Shown piece after piece: positions 62,563 through 64,000 of a stretch of DNA of 64,000 nt (position 1 is its first letter; each line of letters begins with the position of its first letter). This DNA is from Kolteria novifilia (GTDB taxonomy: Bacteria > Planctomycetota > Planctomycetia > Kolteriales > Kolteriaceae): the NCBI GenBank assembly GCA_007748055.1, contig CP036279.1, positions 1,612,001 to 1,676,000 on the forward strand, in the 5' to 3' direction. The position numbers and the translations under genes were made by a program. Below the pieces are notes generated by a model that was given only the letters and a program-made list of their open reading frames with translations, made no database searches and was not told where the DNA came from.

Positions 62563-64000
62563 ATGCGCTTGCCTTTCTCGATTCTTCCAGCGGAAGCTCG
62601 TACGGATCGACGTCCGAGGAAAACGTCTCGCACGGCAAGTACTCCACCACTTGGGGTCGAAGCGCTCGAGCAACGCTCGGCGCCTTCCGGAAACATCTAT
62701 GCGATGATTCCGTTCCTCCCCTCGCTCTACGGGCTCTGGAACGGGCTGGCCGTCAACGAGGAGGAGAGCGTCGCCGGCAAGCAACCACCCAGGAACCTCC
62801 CACCCATCGAAGATCTGCCGTTCTTTATGGGCGACCCCATGCGGGAGGAGACGCTCGGCAAAGAATCGGAGTCCGAGTCGAAGAAGCGTTCGCCGCAACC
62901 ACCCCGGATCGACCCGAGCCTCTTCTACAATCAGACCACGACCGCCGAGCAGGCGGATGAGCCCGATCCCTTCAATCCGATTGCCGATCTCTTCGCTGAA
63001 GAGCCCGAGACGAGTCAGTCGGGATCGCGGCAGCGACCGCGTGGAGACCAAGGAGGGGCCGAACCGGTTCGTGCGGAACTGCCTGGGCCGACCGAGTCCA
63101 TCATCGCCGTGGCCGGCGGATCGGGCGGTGCTGGCGGGGGAACTGGCAGTGGAGGCGCCCGCGTTCAGCAACCCCGGTCGTCCGATGGGGCAGGCAGCGA
63201 CGAAGGGTCGAGTTCGGATGGAGCTGGGCTAAGTGTCGAGTCATTGACAACGAGCGAGCTTGTCTCGGTCGATCCAGCCGTTGCCACTCCCAGTTCCAGC
63301 GTTGCCGCGACAGCGTCGGGGGCCAAGGACGCGGGGGCGAACCTCGCCACCGAACCGCTGACGATGTTCCTCTCGTCGGGATCGCTCTCGGCCGTCGACG
63401 ATTCGTACTCGGTCCAGCATGGGGAGACGCTCGATGTCTCGGGTGGCGGCGGCTATGGGTACGGCTACGGATATGGATACGGCTATGGGGGCAGCGTCAG
63501 CGGGGTCATGCTGAACGACACCGTCTCCGGATCGGTGTGGGCCCAGCGGATCCAGAACGTTCAGCACGGCAATCTCTACTTCTATTCCGATGGCTCCTTC
63601 AATTATAGCCCGTACTACGGCTTCGCAGGTACCGACACGTTCACCTACAAGGTGACTGACGGCACGGACGAGAGCAACGAAGCCACGGTCACGATCAACG
63701 TCACCAACAACGCTCCGGTCGCGGTCAACGACAGCTTCGACGTGATGCACGACACCACGCTCGATGTCTCGGGCGGTGGGGGCTACGGCTATGGGTACGG
63801 ATATGGCTATGGTGGAAGTGGCGGCGTGCTTGCCAATGACTCGGACGCCGACAACGACACCTTCTATGCACAACTCGTCAGCGGTCCCAGTCACGGGGCG
63901 CTCAACTGGTTCTACTCGGACGGCTCCTTCCGTTACACGCCCGCTGCCGGTTACGTCGGCTCGGACAGCTTCACCTACAAGGTCAACGACTCCGTCTCGG
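62563..64000 (+). CDS. Large tandem-95-type surface protein with Gly-Tyr runs (N-terminal part)
   Basis: Open to the end of the window, >479 residues. After a basic start comes a planctomycete surface-protein signature (PLGVEALEQRSAPS), then a ~230-residue Pro/Ser/Glu-rich low-complexity region, then cadherin-like/tandem-95 repeats: AVDDSYSVQHGETLDVSGGG and GVMLNDT, FYSDGSFNYSPYYGFAGTDT, FTYKVTDG. Each repeat carries an inserted run of alternating Gly and Tyr (GYGYGYGYGYGG at ~63448 and again ~63779). A domain of this type binds calcium or other surface partners. ATG at 62563 is preceded by GAGGGG; an ATG at 62545 lacks a site. Confidence 0.8.
   Translation, partial: MRLPFSILPAEARTDRRPRKTSRTASTPPLGVEALEQRSAPSGNIYAMIPFLPSLYGLWNGLAVNEEESVAGKQPPRNLPPIEDLPFFMGDPMREETLGKESESESKKRSPQPPRIDPSLFYNQTTTAEQADEPDPFNPIADLFAEEPETSQSGSRQRPRGDQGGAEPVRAELPGPTESIIAVAGGSGGAGGGTGSGGARVQQPRSSDGAGSDEGSSSDGAGLSVESLTTSELVSVDPAVATPSSSVAATASGAKDAGANLATEPLTMFLSSGSLSAVDDSYSVQHGETLDVSGGGGYGYGYGYGYGYGGSVSGVMLNDTVSGSVWAQRIQNVQHGNLYFYSDGSFNYSPYYGFAGTDTFTYKVTDGTDESNEATVTINVTNNAPVAVNDSFDVMHDTTLDVSGGGGYGYGYGYGYGGSGGVLANDSDADNDTFYAQLVSGPSHGALNWFYSDGSFRYTPAAGYVGSDSFTYKVNDSVS

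Overview
The window comes from a planctomycete. The evidence is two DUF1559 prepilin-like proteins with H-X9-DG tails, a DUF1552/DUF1592 (planctomycete cytochrome) gene pair, large Ser/Thr kinases linked to an ECF sigma factor, and giant tandem-repeat surface proteins. Assignment below phylum is not possible from sequence alone.

Layout. (1) 1-20.9 kb is ordinary chromosome: the tail of a sialate-lyase-type aldolase followed by a kelch-epimerase/Na+-symporter fusion, a DUF1559 protein, a neutral-ceramidase-like enzyme, a leftward sigma factor-kinase-small protein operon, an esterase/beta-lactamase-fold fusion, the DUF1552 and DUF1592 genes with a shared ~100-bp intergenic repeat, and a divergent kinase with an extracytoplasmic sensor. 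(2) 20.9-40.6 kb is an integrated element. A perfect 47-bp copy of the 3' half of tRNA-Arg(TCT) lies at 20942-20988; the intact tRNA lies at 40533-40606, and a tyrosine integrase ends 70 bp from the right-hand repeat. The left part carries a DUF1559/lipoprotein pair and a ferric-siderophore/B12-type ABC importer with an embedded isochorismatase-fold enzyme. The right part is phage-like (excisionase-like HTH proteins, DUF3102, S49 protease, tape-measure-like protein) but has no terminase, portal or capsid protein that I can recognise. (3) 40.6-47.5 kb is a recombination-worn accessory zone: a dead SdrD_B-type surface gene, an XRE regulator, a surface-protein fragment joined to half an integrase, tRNA-Ile2/Met(CAT), a second intact integrase, a HEPN-type protein and an ImmA/IrrE remnant. 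(4) 47.6-61.1 kb is a complete type I-E CRISPR-Cas locus: WYL regulator, cas3, cas8e (cse1), cse2, cas7e, cas5e, cas6e, cas1, cas2, a 56-repeat array, and a stand-alone DnaQ-like exonuclease just beyond it. (5) 61.1-64 kb holds a 326-bp IS remnant with inverted ends and the start of a tandem-95-type surface protein with Gly-Tyr runs.

The most unusual signals are non-coding or architectural. A nearly identical ~75-bp structured leader precedes both intact integrases, with a degraded copy before a small gene. A palindromic motif sits upstream of two GYF-domain genes and the XRE gene. The apparent join between the ABC cargo and the phage-like part has cut off a DUF4177 domain. cas2 ends only 7 bp before the first CRISPR repeat, which leaves no room for a normal intergenic leader. 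The DnaQ-like exonuclease sits at the trailer end of the array.

All functional assignments come from reading motifs by eye; no database search was run.
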